Source of the DNA: Pseudomonas sp. 7P_10.2_Bac1
GTDB lineage: Bacteria; Pseudomonadota; Gammaproteobacteria; Pseudomonadales; Pseudomonadaceae
Assembly (NCBI RefSeq): GCF_025465935.1
Contig: NZ_JANLNV010000064.1
Coordinates: 1-64,000, forward strand
Direction: 5' to 3'
DNA: 64,000 nt
Shown: positions 9,600-19,011 of the stretch, one piece after another
Position numbering within the stretch: the first letter of the stretch is position 1
Layout: every line of letters starts with the position of its first letter
Position numbers and translations under genes: made by a program
The notes under the pieces: model-generated
Databases searched by the model: none
Seen by the model: the letters and a program-made list of their open reading frames with translations, nothing else
Told to the model about the DNA's origin: nothing

Positions 9600-10072
9600 A
9601 GCGCTGGTTAGCGGCTGTTGTGCTGGGGTTGAGTGTGACCGGCATCGCCCACGCGGCCATCGACACGTATGAGTTTGCCAATGACGCAGAGCGCGCGCGC
9701 TTTCGCGAACTGACCCAGGAGCTGCGTTGCCCCAAATGCCAGAATCAGGACCTCGCTGATTCCAACGCACCGATTGCTACCGACCTGCGCCGCGAGATCT
9801 TCCGCATGCTGGGTGAGGGCAAGGACAACCAGCAGATCATCGACTTTATGGTCGATCGTTATGGTGACTTCGTTCGCTACAAGCCGGCCTTGACCAGCAA
9901 GACGGTGATCCTGTGGTTTGGCCCGCTGGCCCTGTTGGTGGGCGGGATTGTGGTGATCGGGGTGATTGTCGGGCGTCGACGTCGTACTACGCAGGGCGAA
10001 GATTCAGACACTCTTTCTGCCGAGGAGCGTGCGCGCCTCGCCACCTTGCTGGATAAAAACAAAGATGATTGA
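9596..10072 (+). CDS. ccmH: CcmH/CycL, apocytochrome c reductase subunit
   Basis: A 158-residue protein with a signal peptide (cleavage near HAAIDTYEF), the redox motif LRCPKCQNQ at about residue 42 and one C-terminal transmembrane helix ([21 protein letters not shown]). This is the short CcmH form, with the TPR part encoded separately as ccmI. It holds apocytochrome thiols reduced for ligation with CcmF. It overlaps ccmI by eight bases. Confidence 0.95.
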   Translation: MKRWLAAVVLGLSVTGIAHAAIDTYEFANDAERARFRELTQELRCPKCQNQDLADSNAPIATDLRREIFRMLGEGKDNQQIIDFMVDRYGDFVRYKPALTSKTVILWFGPLALLVGGIVVIGVIVGRRRRTTQGEDSDTLSAEERARLATLLDKNKDD

Positions 10073-11267
10073 TTTCTGGCTTGCAGCCGGTTTGCTGCTA
10101 CTGATTGCCCTCAGTTTTTTGCTGATCCCGGTATTGCGCGGTCGCCGTGCCCAGCGCGAAGAAGACCGCACGGCCCTCAACGTGGCCTTGTATCAAGAGC
10201 GCGTGGCGCAATTGCAGGCCCAGCGCGAAGAAGGTGTGTTGAACGCCGAACAACTGGAGGCCGGTCGCGACGAAGCGGCCCGTGAGCTGTTGGCGGACAC
10301 CGAAGGTGTGGCGCCGGGGCGTACTTCCAGCCTGGGCAAGGCGCTGCCGATTCTGGCCGCCTTTATGGTGCCGGTGCTGGCTGTGGGGCTTTATCTGCAC
10401 TTTGGGGCCAGTGACAAGGTTGAGCTGACCCAGGAGTTTGCAACCCCGCCGCAGTCACTCGAACAAATGATCTCGCGCCTGGAGCGGGCTGCCGCTGCGC
10501 AGCCGGACTCGGCTGAGAGCTGGTATTTCCTTGGCCGCGCCTACATGGCGCAAAACCGCGCGGCCCAGGCAGCCAAGGCGTTTGAACGTGCCGTGGCGCT
10601 GGCCGGTCGCCAGCCGGAGTTGCTGGGCCAGTGGGCGCAGGCGCAGTACTTTGCTGACGATAAAAAGTGGAGCGACAAGACCCAGGCCTTGACCGACGAA
10701 GCCTTGAAGGTCGATCCCAATGAAGTGTCCAGCCTTGGCCTGCTCGGCATCGCGGCATTTGAAGGCAAGCGTTATCAGGAGGCCATTAATTACTGGCAGC
10801 GCTTGCTCAATGAGTTGCCGATTGGTGACCCGTCTCGCGAAGCGCTGGAGGGCGGTATCGAGCGTGCCCGTGGGCAATTGCTGGCCAGTGGCGGCAAGGT
10901 TGAAAACGCCCCCGTGCCTGCCGCACAGGCGTCGATCAGGGTCAGCGTCGATTTGGCTGATGCTGTCAAAGCCAGTGTGTTGCCCGGCGACAGCGTGTTC
11001 ATCTTCGCCCGCGCCGTGTCGGGCCCACCAGCTCCGTTGGCGGTCAAGCGGGTGACAGTGGCGGATCTGCCGATCACCGTGGAACTGAGCGATGCTGATG
11101 CCATGATGCCGCAATTGAAACTGTCCAACTTTCCTGAAGTCCAACTGGTTGCGCGCATCTCCCGTGCGGGCCAGCCGACCGCTGGCGAATGGGTAGGGCG
11201 CGGCAAACCGCTGCCCAACAGCAGTCAAACCCTGCAACAGCTGACAATCGACAGCCCGGATAAATAA
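10065..11267 (+). CDS. ccmI: CcmI/CycH, TPR apocytochrome chaperone
   Basis: A 400-residue protein with two N-terminal transmembrane helices (about 3-22 and 88-108) around a cytoplasmic leucine-zipper-like loop, followed by tetratricopeptide repeats ([22 protein letters not shown] region) and a C-terminal periplasmic domain. CcmI presents apocytochrome c to CcmF/H. The ATG at 10065 was chosen over longer in-frame starts because its protein begins directly with the first helix ([13 protein letters not shown]). Last gene of the ccm operon. Confidence 0.93.
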   Translation: MIDFWLAAGLLLLIALSFLLIPVLRGRRAQREEDRTALNVALYQERVAQLQAQREEGVLNAEQLEAGRDEAARELLADTEGVAPGRTSSLGKALPILAAFMVPVLAVGLYLHFGASDKVELTQEFATPPQSLEQMISRLERAAAAQPDSAESWYFLGRAYMAQNRAAQAAKAFERAVALAGRQPELLGQWAQAQYFADDKKWSDKTQALTDEALKVDPNEVSSLGLLGIAAFEGKRYQEAINYWQRLLNELPIGDPSREALEGGIERARGQLLASGGKVENAPVPAAQASIRVSVDLADAVKASVLPGDSVFIFARAVSGPPAPLAVKRVTVADLPITVELSDADAMMPQLKLSNFPEVQLVARISRAGQPTAGEWVGRGKPLPNSSQTLQQLTIDSPDK

Positions 11268-11284
11268 ATTCGTCAGGGCATGAT

Positions 11285-11372
11285 CTGTGGGAGCGGGCTT
11301 GCTCACGATGCAAACGAGGGGTGTGCCTGTTACACCTTGTCGATCCCATCGCGAGCAAGCCCGCCCCCACAG
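11285..11372. repeat. REP-type inverted pair (REPIN-like)
   Basis: CTGTGGGAGCGGGCTTGCTC at 11285-11304 is matched in inverse orientation by GAGCAAGCCCGCCCCCACAG at 11353-11372, with a variable centre between them. This is the well-known Pseudomonas REP doublet, lying between ccmI and the lipoprotein gene. Confidence 0.85.
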
Positions 11373-11400
11373 GCCCTTACTACTTGCACGAGACCTCGTT

Positions 11401-11796
11401 ATGGCCGCACTTGCTCGAATCACCCTGCTTAGTCTGGCCATTGGCCTGAGTGCCTGCTCGGTTCATCAACCTTACGAATCCACGTCCCCCACGCCGCCCA
11501 GCCCGATTCCGCAGCCGCAGCCTTCGGACAAGCCGTTGCCGGACATGCCTATCCCGCAGCCGCCCAAACCGCTGCCGCGCACCTCGGCCACCTTCGCCCC
11601 GCCACCGGGCGGCCCCAGCCACTGGGACGCCCGCTTGGGTGTGTATGTGCTGGATGACCAGAGCAACATCTTCTATCGCCAGCGTACCTACTATCGCTGG
11701 GACAACGGCTGGAGCCGTGGGATCAGCCCGAACGGGCCGTGGGAAGAAACCGATACCAGCGGCGTACCGCCGGGGTTGAGCCGGCAGTTCAAGTAA
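11401..11796 (+). CDS. Proline-rich putative lipoprotein
   Basis: A 131-residue protein starting at ATG 11401. A signal peptide ends in the lipobox LSAC (cysteine at residue 19), predicting a lipid anchor. A Pro/Ser-rich spacer (residues 25-70) precedes a small aromatic C-terminal domain with FYRQRTYYRWDNGWSRG. No enzyme motif is visible and I do not recognise a named family. It lies 133 bases downstream of ccmI, separated by a REP doublet, so it is probably expressed on its own. Confidence 0.75.
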   Translation: MAALARITLLSLAIGLSACSVHQPYESTSPTPPSPIPQPQPSDKPLPDMPIPQPPKPLPRTSATFAPPPGGPSHWDARLGVYVLDDQSNIFYRQRTYYRWDNGWSRGISPNGPWEETDTSGVPPGLSRQFK

Positions 11797-12115
11797 CCCG
11801 ATCGATTGCCCCGACGCCGCGCTGTCGCGCAGCAAGCAGGCCACCGAGTATCTTCAGCATCCCCCAATCGGTTCCCTCTCCTTCGGGAGAGGGCTAGGGT
11901 GAGGGGCCATTGCTCAAAACCTGTGTTCGGCCTGCGTGGTTTAAGGGGGGCTCTTAAATCAAGAGCCGATCAAGATCAAAAGATCGCGAGGCGAGCTCGC
12001 TCCTACAGGGCCTTAGGAACCAATAAGAGCTGCCGCAGGCTGCGATGTTTTGATGTTTTTAAAAAAGTGCCTGCATAGCGGTAGGATGGCCCACTCACTA
12101 TCCAAGGAATCCGCG
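11797..12115. other. Intergenic stretch with repeats, no gene seen
   Basis: About 320 bases without a convincing gene. It holds a hairpin repeat at 11876-11908 (CCCTCTCC...GGAGAGGG followed by GGTGAGGGG), whose inverse copy occurs at about 26430-26461, and a half REP element at about 11980-12009 (GATCGCGAGGCGAGCTCGCT then CCTACAGG). Open frames across it look non-coding. Confidence 0.6.
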
Positions 12116-12958
12116 ATGAGCCTCTTCGATTTCAAGCAAGTTGATGTGTTTAGCACGGTGGCCCTCAAGGGCAATCCGGTAGCTGTGGTGTTGAATGCCG
12201 ACGGTTTGAGCGATGAGCAAATGGCCGATTTCGCGCGCTGGACCAATCTCAGTGAAACCACTTTTGTACTAAAGCCACTAAACCCCAAGGCGGATTATCG
12301 GCTGCGGATTTTTACCACGCTGCGTGAGTTGCCTTTTGCCGGGCATCCGACGCTGGGCAGTTGCCATGCCTGGTTGGAAGCTGGTGGTCAGCCGCGAGGT
12401 GAGGAGATTATTCAGGAGTGTGCGCTGGGTTTGATCCGGGTCCGTCGTAGTGCTGGGCAATTGGCGTTTACCGCGCCGCCGTTGTTACGGTCCGGGCCGG
12501 TTGACGATGCTGTATTGCACCGCGTATGCCAGGGTTTGGGGGTTGAGCTCAACGACGTGCAGCAGGCGCGCTGGGTGGATAACGGTCCAGGCTGGCTGGC
12601 CTTGCTGTTGGCTGATCGCGAGCAAGTGCTGGCGTTGAAACCCGATTACTCACAGTTACGCGGCCTGGCCATAGGGGTGGTCGCGCCCTGGGCTCCTGAG
12701 CGCGATGGCAATGAGGCGCAGTTTGAAGTCCGTGCGTTTCTGGCAGGTGACGGGATGCAGGAAGATCCGGTCACCGGCAGTTTGAACGCCGGGTTGGCGC
12801 AATGGTTGATCGCCGACGGCCTGGCCCCTTCACGCTATGTGGCTAGCCAGGGCACGGCCATGGGCCGGGCAGGGCGGGTATTCGTCGAGCAGGTTGGCCA
12901 GGAAATCTGGGTCGGCGGTGCCGCGCTGACCTGTATTTCGGGGACGGTTAATCTTTAA
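12116..12958 (+). CDS. PhzF-family isomerase/epimerase-like protein
   Basis: A 280-residue protein of the PhzF/YddE family, which has a diaminopimelate-epimerase-like fold with two similar halves. Family hallmarks are DVFSTVALKGNPVAVVL at the N terminus, the PFAGHPTLGS glycine loop and EDPVTGSLN in the second half. The conserved catalytic glutamate of the family appears in SETTFVLKP. The ATG at 12116 is preceded by AAGGAA. Nothing nearby suggests phenazine synthesis, so a broad-specificity isomerase role is more likely. Confidence 0.88.
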   Translation: MSLFDFKQVDVFSTVALKGNPVAVVLNADGLSDEQMADFARWTNLSETTFVLKPLNPKADYRLRIFTTLRELPFAGHPTLGSCHAWLEAGGQPRGEEIIQECALGLIRVRRSAGQLAFTAPPLLRSGPVDDAVLHRVCQGLGVELNDVQQARWVDNGPGWLALLLADREQVLALKPDYSQLRGLAIGVVAPWAPERDGNEAQFEVRAFLAGDGMQEDPVTGSLNAGLAQWLIADGLAPSRYVASQGTAMGRAGRVFVEQVGQEIWVGGAALTCISGTVNL

Positions 12959-14904
12959 GCGCTTTTGGCTTTTGTCACGCGCTTGGGTTTGGCTTTACCG
13001 GCCGGGCTCTTGCGCTTTTTCTTCCAGGGCGGTGCCACCCCTGCCGGGCTGGCCGGGCCGCTGATGGTCATGCTCAGGGTGCTGCAGCGCTCAATGTGCT
13101 TGCTCATCCATGCGGCCTGTTTGGCGACGAAGATCTCCAGAGACATTTCGCCACTTTGCACCATGTCCAATGCCTGTTCCCAGATGGCGGTGGTACCGGG
13201 GTCTGCGATGGCTCGGGGCACAGCGTCGATCAGGCTGAACGCCGGTGGCGTGGCGGCCAGCGCCTTGCCGTTTTTGATCAGGTAGCCGCGATCGATCAGG
13301 CCTTGGATGATCCCGGCGCGGGTGGCTTCGGTACCGATGCCGGTGGTGTCTTTGAGCTTTTGTTTGAGTCGCGGGTCCTGGACCAGTTTGGCGACGTTTT
13401 TCATTGCCTTGATCAGGTCGCCTTCGGTGAACGGCTTGGGTGGCTGGGTCCACAGGTCTTTGAGGTTGACGTTGGCCACGGCGCAGTCGAGCCCTTCGCG
13501 CAAGGCGGGCAAGGGTTGCGGGGCCGGGGCTTCGCGCCCTTTGGCCGGGGCCAGTGCTTCGGGCAGGGCTCGCTTCCAGCCGGGCTCGACGATTTGTTTA
13601 CCGACAGCGCGCAGGTGCTGGCCTGCACAATCGAAGTCGGCCTGGGTGCGGTCGTATTCATGGTTGGGCAGAAACTGCGCCAGATAGCGTGCGCGAATCA
13701 AGGTGTACACCGCGCGGTGCTTGCCGCTAAGGCGTTCGAGGTTCTTTGCCGCCGCCGTGGGGATGATGCCGTGGTGGGCGCTGACCTTGGCATCGTTCCA
13801 GGCCCGTGAGCGGCGCTTGGGGTCGAGGTGTTCGGCCAGCGGCGCAAGGCTTGGGTCGGCCTGGCGCAAGGCAGCCAGAATGGCGCTGGCTTCGCTGTGC
13901 TGGCTCAGAGGCAAATAGCCGCAATCACTGCGCGGGTAGGTCACAACCTTGTAGGTTTCGTACAGTGCCTGGGCGACGTCGAGGGTTTCTTGCGCACCAA
14001 GGCCGAGCTTTTTGGAACACACCTCTTGCAGGGTGCCGAGGTCGAAGGGCAAGGGTGCGACTTCACGCATGCGCTCGGTGTGCAGTTTGGTGACTCGCGC
14101 GTGGCTGGCGTTGCTGATTGCGGCGCAAGCCTGTTGCGCGTGCGGCTGGTTGAGGCAACGGTCCTGGTCGTCACAGGTGTCGGGATCGGCCCGCCATTGC
14201 GCGGTGAACAGTTGGGCATCGTGCTTGAGCTGCACGTCAATCGCCCAATATGCCACCGGCACAAAGTCGCTGATGCTGCGATCACGGTCGACCACCAGGC
14301 GCAGCGTCGGGGTTTGCACCCGGCCAACCGGCAGCACGCCCTGATAGCCGGACTGGCGCCCGAGCAGAGTGAACAGGCGGCTCATGTTCATGCCGATCAA
14401 CCAGTCAGCCCGCGAGCGGCCCAAGGCCGAATGGTAGAGGTTAAAGGTTTCGGCGCCGGGCTTGAGTGCCGCCAGGGCCTTGCGAATGGAGGCGTCGTCC
14501 AGTGCGGACAGCCACAGGCGCTGAATGGGCCCGCGATAGCGGCAATGCTCGACCAGTTCGCGGGCGATCATTTCGCCTTCGCGGTCGGCGTCGGTGGCAA
14601 TCACCAGTTCACTGGCTTCACCGAGCAGGCGTTTGACGGCTTTGAATTGGCTGGCAGTTTTAGGCTTGACCCGCATCTTCCATTTTTCCGGGATGATCGG
14701 CAGGTCGGCCAGCACCCAGCGCTTGTAGCGCTCGTCGTAGGCGTCTGGCGGGGCGGTTTCGAGCAGGTGGCCAATGCACCAGGTGACAGTTGCATTGGGG
14801 CCCACCCAGCAGCCATCACCGCGTCGGCTGGCGCCGAGCACGGCCGCAATATCTTTGGCCTGGGAAGGTTTTTCACACAGAAACAGCCGCATAGCTCCAC
14901 TCAT
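12955..14904 (-). CDS. topB: DNA topoisomerase III
   Basis: A 649-residue type IA topoisomerase. It has an N-terminal TOPRIM domain (MRLFLCEKPSQAKDIA, then ATDADREGEMIARELVEHC with the metal-binding DxD and Glu), the catalytic-tyrosine segment VTYPRSDC at about residue 329 and the archetypal GIGTEATRAGIIQGL. A basic Lys/Ala/Pro tail replaces zinc fingers, as expected for TopB rather than TopA. It decatenates DNA and resolves recombination intermediates. It overlaps the convergent phzF-like gene by four bases. Confidence 0.95.
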   Translation of the reverse strand: MSGAMRLFLCEKPSQAKDIAAVLGASRRGDGCWVGPNATVTWCIGHLLETAPPDAYDERYKRWVLADLPIIPEKWKMRVKPKTASQFKAVKRLLGEASELVIATDADREGEMIARELVEHCRYRGPIQRLWLSALDDASIRKALAALKPGAETFNLYHSALGRSRADWLIGMNMSRLFTLLGRQSGYQGVLPVGRVQTPTLRLVVDRDRSISDFVPVAYWAIDVQLKHDAQLFTAQWRADPDTCDDQDRCLNQPHAQQACAAISNASHARVTKLHTERMREVAPLPFDLGTLQEVCSKKLGLGAQETLDVAQALYETYKVVTYPRSDCGYLPLSQHSEASAILAALRQADPSLAPLAEHLDPKRRSRAWNDAKVSAHHGIIPTAAAKNLERLSGKHRAVYTLIRARYLAQFLPNHEYDRTQADFDCAGQHLRAVGKQIVEPGWKRALPEALAPAKGREAPAPQPLPALREGLDCAVANVNLKDLWTQPPKPFTEGDLIKAMKNVAKLVQDPRLKQKLKDTTGIGTEATRAGIIQGLIDRGYLIKNGKALAATPPAFSLIDAVPRAIADPGTTAIWEQALDMVQSGEMSLEIFVAKQAAWMSKHIERCSTLSMTISGPASPAGVAPPWKKKRKSPAGKAKPKRVTKAKSA

Positions 14905-14984
14905 TCATGCATCGCAGAAGAGCTGCAGCATGGGCAGTCATTGGCTGGAGATCAAGCGTTTTTACTGTGTTTTTGTACAGGTGG

Positions 14985-15056
14985 TGAGGGCGGGCTTGCT
15001 TCGCGAGCTTTTAGAACGTCAAAAGATCGCGAGGCAAGCTCGCTCCTACGCGGGGA
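14985..15056. repeat. REP-type inverted pair
   Basis: GGTGAGGGCGGGCTTGCTTC and the downstream GATCGCGAGGCAAGCTCGCT-CCTAC are in inverse orientation around a short AT-rich centre. The element fills the gap between topB and the sulfate-binding protein gene. Confidence 0.7.
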
Positions 15057-15061
15057 TGGGG

Positions 15062-16063
15062 TTATTGACCGCTGTAAATTTGATCGAATACGCCGCCATC
15101 GCTGAAGTATTTTTTCTGCACTTCACGCCAGTCGCCGAAGGTTTTCTCAACCGACAGGAAGTCGACTTTCGGGAAACGGTCGTTGTATTTGGCCAAGATC
15201 GCCTGGTCGCGCGGGCGCAGGTAGTTTTTCGCGGCAATTTCCTGGCCTTCAGGCGACCACAGGAACTTCAGGTATTCCTCGGCGACAGCACGGGTGCCTT
15301 TTTTGTCGACAACTTTGTCGACCACGGTAACCGGCGGTTCGGCTTCGGCGGAAACGCTTGGGTAGATCACTTCGAACTGGTCACGACCAAACTCGCGGGC
15401 AATCATTTCGGCTTCGTTTTCGAAGGTCACCAGCACGTCGCCGATCTGGTTGGTCATGAACGTGGTGGTCGCGGCACGGCCGCCGGTATCCAGCACGGGC
15501 GCTTGCTTGAACAGTTTGCCAACAAACTCTTTGGCTTTTTCTTCGTCGGCGCCGTGTTTTTGCGCATAGCCCCAGGCCGAGAGGAAGGTGTAGCGGCCGT
15601 TACCCGAGGTTTTCGGGTTAGGCACGATCACTTGTACGCCGTCCTTGAGCAGGTCTGGCCAGTCGTTCAGACCTTTCGGGTTGCCCTTGCGCACGATAAA
15701 TACGGTGGCCGAAGTGAACGGCGCACTGTTGTCCGGCAGGCGGGTGACCCAGTTTTCAGGGACCAGCTTGCCGTTGTCGGCGAGGGCGTTGATGTCGGTG
15801 GCCATGTTCATGGTGATCACATCAGCCTGCAGGCCGTCGATCACTGCACGGGCCTGTTTGCTCGAGCCGCCGAAGGACATCTGCACAGGCTGCTTTTCTT
15901 TATGCTCTTTTTCCCAGTGCTTTTGGAACGCAGGGTTGTAGTCTTTATAGAAGTCGCGCATCACGTCATAAGACACGTTCAGCAACGGTTTGTTGTCGGC
16001 GTGGGCCAGGCTGCTGAGTGCAAGACCTGCGACCAGTAAGGAGGCGCTAAAGAGTTTTTTCAC
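15062..16063 (-). CDS. sbp: Periplasmic sulfate-binding protein
   Basis: A 333-residue solute-binding protein of the sulfate ABC transporter. It has a signal peptide (cleavage after SLAHA, residue 22), then LLNVSYDVMRDFYKDYNPAF, and the family segments SFGGSSKQARAVIDGL and NPKTSGNGRYTFL that contact sulfate. It feeds a CysTWA-type permease that is not in this window, so the gene stands alone. Expression is probably sulfur-starvation controlled in this genus, but no operator is evident. Confidence 0.92.
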   Translation of the reverse strand: MKKLFSASLLVAGLALSSLAHADNKPLLNVSYDVMRDFYKDYNPAFQKHWEKEHKEKQPVQMSFGGSSKQARAVIDGLQADVITMNMATDINALADNGKLVPENWVTRLPDNSAPFTSATVFIVRKGNPKGLNDWPDLLKDGVQVIVPNPKTSGNGRYTFLSAWGYAQKHGADEEKAKEFVGKLFKQAPVLDTGGRAATTTFMTNQIGDVLVTFENEAEMIAREFGRDQFEVIYPSVSAEAEPPVTVVDKVVDKKGTRAVAEEYLKFLWSPEGQEIAAKNYLRPRDQAILAKYNDRFPKVDFLSVEKTFGDWREVQKKYFSDGGVFDQIYSGQ

Positions 16064-16156
16064 TGCGTATTCCTTGTTATAGGGGGCAAAAGAGGCAATA
16101 TGCCAGCGACTATAGCGGGTGCTGCATAGTCCTTAAAAGATTAAAAAGCACTTTGT

Positions 16157-16978
16157 TTATACGTTTTTGACGAACAGCGCATTACCACACCGAGAACAAA
16201 AAGACGCCGAGGCCTCGTGTTGGGCTTTCTTGCAGGTGGTACAGGTGTGGTCCAACTGCTCGCCGCGCATGGCGTTGGCCAGTTCGGCGGTGAAAATACC
16301 GGTGGGTACGGCAATGATTGAGTAGCCGGTGATCATGACCATGGCCGAGATGACTTGCCCGGGAATGGTCTGCGGGACGATGTCGCCATAGCCGACGGTG
16401 GTCAGGGTCACGATGGCCCAATAGATGCTGACCGGGATGCTGGTAAAACCGTGATCCGGGCCTTCGACCACGTACATCAAGGTGCCGAACACGGTAACCA
16501 GAGTAGAAACCCCAACCAGGAACACGATGATTTTCTGTTTGCTGCCGCGTAAGGCCGAGAGCAGGTAATTGGCCTGGCTCAAGTAGGGCAACAGTTTGAG
16601 GATCCGGAAGATCCGTAGCATGCGGATGACGCGAATAATCAACAGGTACTGCGCGTCGCTGTAATAAATCGCCAGAATGCCCGGCACGATGGCGAGCAAG
16701 TCCACCAGCCCATAGAAGCTGAACGCGTAGCGCAGGGGTTTGGGCGAGCAGTACAGGCGCAGGCCGTATTCGACGGCAAACACAAAGGTGAAGCCCCATT
16801 CGATGTAGGCCAGCAGATCGCCGTATTTAAGGTGAATACTGTTGATGCTGTCGAGAATGACCACCACCAGGCTCGCCATGATGATCAGCAGCAGGGTGGT
16901 GTCGAAACGGCGCCCGGCAGGTGTGTCGGACTGAAACACCATCACGTACAGGCGCTGACGCCAATCCTGATTCTTCAT
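16157..16978 (-). CDS. Voltage-gated-type potassium channel with zinc ribbon
   Basis: A 273-residue six-helix ion channel. The voltage-sensor-like S4 is RVIRMLRIFRILKLLPYL, the pore helix and selectivity filter TLTTVGYGDIVP mark it as K+ selective, and a final membrane helix follows. The C-terminal tail has CTTCKKAQHEASASFCSRCG, two CxxC pairs that should form a small zinc ribbon. It is probably an inner-membrane tetramer. No obvious partner gene; it is followed by the sulfate-binding gene 94 bases on. Confidence 0.9.
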   Translation of the reverse strand: MKNQDWRQRLYVMVFQSDTPAGRRFDTTLLLIIMASLVVVILDSINSIHLKYGDLLAYIEWGFTFVFAVEYGLRLYCSPKPLRYAFSFYGLVDLLAIVPGILAIYYSDAQYLLIIRVIRMLRIFRILKLLPYLSQANYLLSALRGSKQKIIVFLVGVSTLVTVFGTLMYVVEGPDHGFTSIPVSIYWAIVTLTTVGYGDIVPQTIPGQVISAMVMITGYSIIAVPTGIFTAELANAMRGEQLDHTCTTCKKAQHEASASFCSRCGNALFVKNV

Positions 16979-17017
16979 GTCGGTTGCTCGATACCCAAAA
17001 CACAGAAGATTCGGGTA

Positions 17018-17908
17018 TTAGCGCTCGATGCGCAACCTGCTTTGCGCTTCGCTGGCAGCGCTCTTGCGGCTTGATAGACGAGCACTGCCCCCGATAAGCC
17101 AGCAGCCGAGCACAAAGGGCGCGGTTAGCAGAGGCAACCCCAGCGCACTCAAGCCTGGCGCTAGCGCCAAGGTCACGACGATGCCCAGCAATGGTTTGCA
17201 GATCCGACTCCCTTGCTGGCTCAAGGCCAATGCTGCCAGCGCCGGGTTGTAGCCCGCCAGCCCGTTGAGTGCGGCGCCGGTGTCTTGTTGGTAGAGGCTC
17301 CATAGCAGCCCCGCCAGTGAGCCGGTCAGCGCCCATAGGGCCGACCGCCAGTGGCTCAGGCACAAGCCGATGACAATCAGCAGCCCAGCGATGGGGTGGT
17401 TCAGCAGCATGGCTTGGCTGATCCCTTTGAACAGGGCTTGCAGCAACGTCCAGGCGTTGAGGGGGTACGGCTCAACGCTGTACTCCGGCGTTCCTTGCAG
17501 GCAGAGCAGCACCCAGCCGATGGCGACAAAGGGCGCGGTGTAAATCATCAGGCTGTGGGGATGAGTGGCACGCTTGAGCCATTGATGGACCACCATGCTG
17601 CTGAGCCCGGCGCTGGCGATGATTAGCAGTGGCAGCATGGCTGACCACGGCAGTTGATGGCTCAGCAGCAGCCCCAGCAGTACACCGTTGTAGCTGTAGA
17701 GCCCGGCCTGACGTTCAGTTTTGGCATAGCCGCGACGTTGCGCGGTCAGCAAGCCTGCAACCGCACCGAGCAACGCCCCGCCGAGCAGCGCCGGTGCGCT
17801 GACGACAATAGCCAGCAGGCACAGCACGCCGCAGAGCGGATGACGTTGCAGGAAGATTTGGCTGAAACCATTGCACAGGGCCGTGGCCCAGTCGGAGCAA
17901 TGAGTCAT
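17018..17908 (-). CDS. Urea transporter (UT family)
   Basis: A 296-residue very hydrophobic protein with an internal two-fold arrangement and about ten membrane segments, typical of bacterial UT urea channels. Supporting segments are GLYSYNGVLLGLLL and NAWTLLQALFKGISQAMLLNHPIAGLLIV (shown in parts). I prefer the ATG at 17908 over a longer in-frame start at 17992. It lies downstream of gcl-hyi-garR on the same strand, near the allantoate and ureidoglycolate genes whose reactions release urea, so export or re-uptake of that urea is the likely role. Confidence 0.82.
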   Translation of the reverse strand: MTHCSDWATALCNGFSQIFLQRHPLCGVLCLLAIVVSAPALLGGALLGAVAGLLTAQRRGYAKTERQAGLYSYNGVLLGLLLSHQLPWSAMLPLLIIASAGLSSMVVHQWLKRATHPHSLMIYTAPFVAIGWVLLCLQGTPEYSVEPYPLNAWTLLQALFKGISQAMLLNHPIAGLLIVIGLCLSHWRSALWALTGSLAGLLWSLYQQDTGAALNGLAGYNPALAALALSQQGSRICKPLLGIVVTLALAPGLSALGLPLLTAPFVLGCWLIGGSARLSSRKSAASEAQSRLRIER

Positions 17909-17991
17909 GGCGCATTCAACTTTTTTGAGGATGAACAAATGCCCCGCAGGGACCACGCTATCGACACCGCTTTTGGGTTTTGCAGCACCCA

Positions 17992-18065
17992 TGTAGTTGC
18001 TGACGAGGCATGAGGCTGCGATGGGCTGCTATGCGGCCTGCTTCGCAGCCTCGTCAGCGACTACA
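17992..18065. repeat. Inverted repeat, REP-like hairpin
   Basis: TGTAGTTGCTGACGAGGC (17992-18009) and GCCTCGTCAGCGACTACA (18048-18065) are near-perfect inverse complements. The hairpin sits between garR and the urea transporter gene and could attenuate or stabilise the transcript running through. Confidence 0.75.
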
Positions 18066-18081
18066 CACGTTGCGGGGGAGG

Positions 18082-18972
18082 TTATTTGTCGCGAATAGAG
18101 AAGTTGGCCATGTGTTCCAGGCCTTTGATCAGCGCCGAGTGGTCCCAGTTGCTGCCACCCAGGGCGGCGCAGGTGCTGAAGACTTGCTGGGCGTTGGCGG
18201 TGTTGGGCAGGTTGATCCCCAGTTCTCGGGCGCCCGCCAGGGCCAGGTTGAGGTCTTTCTGGTGGAGGCTGATGCGAAAGCCCGGGTCGAAGGTGCCTTT
18301 GATCATGCGTTCGCCGTGTACTTCAAGGATCTTCGAAGATGCGAACCCGCCCATCAAGGCTTCGCGAACCTTGGCCGGATCTGCGCCGTTTTTCGCGGCA
18401 AAGACCAGTGCTTCGGCCACGGCCTGGATGTTCAACGCAACGATGATCTGGTTGGCCACCTTGGCGGTTTGACCGTCGCCGTTGCCGCCCACCAGGGTGA
18501 TGTTCTTGCCCATGCTTTGCAGCAGGGGCAGGGCGCGGGCGAAGGTTTTTTCGTCGCCGCCGACCATGATGCTCAAGGTGCCGGCCTTAGCGCCGACTTC
18601 ACCGCCAGACACCGGCGCGTCGAGATATTGCGCGCCTTTGGCGTTGATTTTTTCCGCGAAGGCTTTGGTCGCCGTGGGCGAGATCGAACTCATGTCGATC
18701 ACCACTTTGTTCGGGCTCAGGCCTGCGGCAATACCGTTTTCACTGAACAGTACCTCGTCCACCTGCGGGGTGTCGGGAACCATGATGATGATGAATTCGG
18801 CTTCCTGAGCGACTTCTTTCGGGCTGGCCAGGGCGATGGCGCCAGCAGACAGCAGATCGGCAGGTGCTGCGCCGCGATGGATCGACAAGAACAGGCTGTG
18901 CCCGGCCTTTTGCAGGTTGCTGGCCATGGGCGAACCCATGATCCCGGTGCCGATAAATCCGATTTTAGCCAT
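18082..18972 (-). CDS. garR: Tartronate semialdehyde reductase (2-hydroxy-3-oxopropionate reductase)
   Basis: A 296-residue beta-hydroxyacid dehydrogenase; the symbol glxR is equally used. The N-terminal Rossmann motif is GFIGTGIMGSPMASNL, the substrate-binding loop DAPVSGGEVGAKAGTLSIMVGG, and the catalytic lysine region is KVANQIIVALN. It reduces tartronate semialdehyde to D-glycerate. It is the third gene of gcl-hyi-garR, 39 bases after hyi, completing conversion of allantoin-derived glyoxylate to glycerate. Confidence 0.93.
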   Translation of the reverse strand: MAKIGFIGTGIMGSPMASNLQKAGHSLFLSIHRGAAPADLLSAGAIALASPKEVAQEAEFIIIMVPDTPQVDEVLFSENGIAAGLSPNKVVIDMSSISPTATKAFAEKINAKGAQYLDAPVSGGEVGAKAGTLSIMVGGDEKTFARALPLLQSMGKNITLVGGNGDGQTAKVANQIIVALNIQAVAEALVFAAKNGADPAKVREALMGGFASSKILEVHGERMIKGTFDPGFRISLHQKDLNLALAGARELGINLPNTANAQQVFSTCAALGGSNWDHSALIKGLEHMANFSIRDK

Positions 18973-19011
18973 GACAAATCCTCTTGTTTTTATTGAATAG
19001 CCAGCAACGTC

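Noticed and set aside
11806-12078. Open frame between the lipoprotein and phzF-like genes
   Set aside because: It runs through two repeat elements and lacks a ribosome site or domain.
13828-15105. Long plus-strand open frame opposite topB
   Set aside because: It is a mirror frame of topB, with no recognisable domains or ribosome site.
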